A stretch of 64,000 nucleotides of DNA. Source: Halomonas sp. LR3S48 (GTDB lineage Bacteria; Pseudomonadota; Gammaproteobacteria; Pseudomonadales; Halomonadaceae). The stretch spans positions 2,356,001-2,420,000 of the forward strand of contig NZ_CP107009.1 of assembly GCF_025725665.1 (NCBI RefSeq), written 5' to 3'. The position numbers were made by a program, and so were the translations under genes. The notes beneath the pieces were generated by a model, which saw only the letters and a program-made list of their open reading frames with translations, made no database searches and was not told where the DNA came from. Below, in pieces: positions 63,378 through 64,000 of this stretch (the stretch's first letter is position 1; each line of letters starts with the position of its first letter).

Positions 63378-63968
63378 ATGAGCGAGATCATCCGGATTAC
63401 CGACAGCGCCCAGGACTACCTCGCCGAGCTGCTCGAGAAGCAGAACGTCGAAGGGATTGCAGTGCGCATCTTCATCACCCAGCCGGGTACGCCCTATGCC
63501 GAGACGTGCCTGGCCTATTGCCGGCCTGGCGAGGAAGAGCCCAGCGACGAGCGCCTGGAGCTCGAGAAGATCACGGCACTGATCGACAAGAACAGCATCC
63601 CCTTCCTCGAGGAGGCGGTGGTCGACTTCAATGCCGATCGCATGGGCGGCCAGCTGACCATCAAGGCACCCAATGCCAAGATGCCGAAGGTCAACGCTGA
63701 CAGCCCGCTGGAGGACCGCGTCAACTACATCCTCTACAGCGAGATCAACCCGGGCCTGGCCGCCCATGGCGGCGAAATCAAGCTGGTCGAGCTGACCCAG
63801 GACCAGGTGGCGGTGCTCGCCTTCGGCGGTGGCTGCCAGGGCTGTGCCGCAGTGGACCTGACCCTGAAGGAGGGCGTGGAGAAGACGCTGATGGATCGTA
63901 TTCCCGAGCTTGCCGGCATCCGCGACGTGACCGACCACACAGACACCACCAACGCCTACTATCGCTGA
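63378..63968 (+). CDS. nfuA: Fe-S biogenesis protein NfuA
   Basis: A 196-residue [4Fe-4S] carrier that delivers clusters to target enzymes and helps under iron or oxidative stress. The N-terminal degenerate A-type domain has [20 protein letters not shown]; the C-terminal Nfu domain has the CxxC motif [20 protein letters not shown]. The start at 63378 gives the usual length; an earlier in-frame start at 63108 would run over the metH promoter. It diverges from metH. Between them TACCAT-G-ATGGTA (63314-63326) is a dyad that could serve regulation. Confidence 0.94.
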   Translation: MSEIIRITDSAQDYLAELLEKQNVEGIAVRIFITQPGTPYAETCLAYCRPGEEEPSDERLELEKITALIDKNSIPFLEEAVVDFNADRMGGQLTIKAPNAKMPKVNADSPLEDRVNYILYSEINPGLAAHGGEIKLVELTQDQVAVLAFGGGCQGCAAVDLTLKEGVEKTLMDRIPELAGIRDVTDHTDTTNAYYR

Positions 63969-64000
63969 CGCATCAACGACCTCTTCATTTCGCTGATTCG

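Overview
The window is 64 kb of GC-rich chromosome from a gammaproteobacterium. I infer a halophile of the Halomonadaceae (Halomonas-like): the gene orders yejABEF-mltD-gloB-methyltransferase-rnhA-dnaQ-nudC, tusDCBE, metH next to nfuA, and cysI with a DUF934 gene fit gammaproteobacteria, and an NhaD-type Na+/H+ antiporter, an NhaP2/CvrA-type antiporter and a TRAP solute transporter fit a salt-adapted life. No rRNA, CRISPR array or complete insertion sequence was seen.

Left arm (1-21.3 kb), housekeeping: an oligopeptide ABC importer (yejABEF, with yejF cut by the window edge), a murein transglycosylase, glyoxalase II, a methyltransferase, RNase HI, the Pol III proofreading subunit, NudC, an SCP2 protein, SohB protease, an ArsR-type regulator, propionyl-CoA synthetase, a YhhQ queuosine-precursor transporter with a structured leader, a YbfF esterase, an orphan NMT1-type binding protein, two cation/proton antiporters, and small membrane proteins including one of 28 residues.

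Middle (21,485-34,111): a 12.6 kb integrative element in the 3' end of a tRNA-Ser(UGA) gene. A 14-bp copy of the tRNA 3' end lies at each boundary. The tRNA's apparent original terminator is now stranded beside the far copy, and the element supplies a replacement. The element carries a P4-type integrase, an AT-rich cargo gene, an AlpA-like regulator with two upstream dyads, a winged-helix replication-type protein followed by a palindrome-rich AT-rich stretch (candidate origin or operator), a ribbon-helix-helix protein with its own dyad, a VasI-like protein, and a tightly overlapping array of nine small genes. Three neighbours in that array share an N-terminal motif. It also has frameshifted remnants of a phage tail tape-measure gene and of a helix-turn-helix gene, and an SOS mutagenesis operon (small gene-umuD-umuC). 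No capsid, terminase or conjugation gene is recognisable, so it is a decayed prophage, a phage satellite or an unclassified integrative element.

Right arm (34.2-64 kb): a NUDIX hydrolase, a YccA-type membrane protein, the TusDCB-TusE sulfur relay and AcpH; then a catabolic cluster (amidase, TRAP transporter, LysR and GntR regulators, divergent FAD-linked hydroxyacid dehydrogenase); molybdopterin genes moeA and moaB with a DUF1244 gene; a cupin regulator; an HDAC-like deacetylase divergent from a Pat-type protein acetyltransferase; pdxH; a group of small redox and stress genes; smrA; sulfite reductase with its DUF934 partner; a MATE exporter; cobalamin-dependent MetH; and NfuA. Sulfur handling (tus, cysI, metH, nfuA) is a recurrent theme of this arm.
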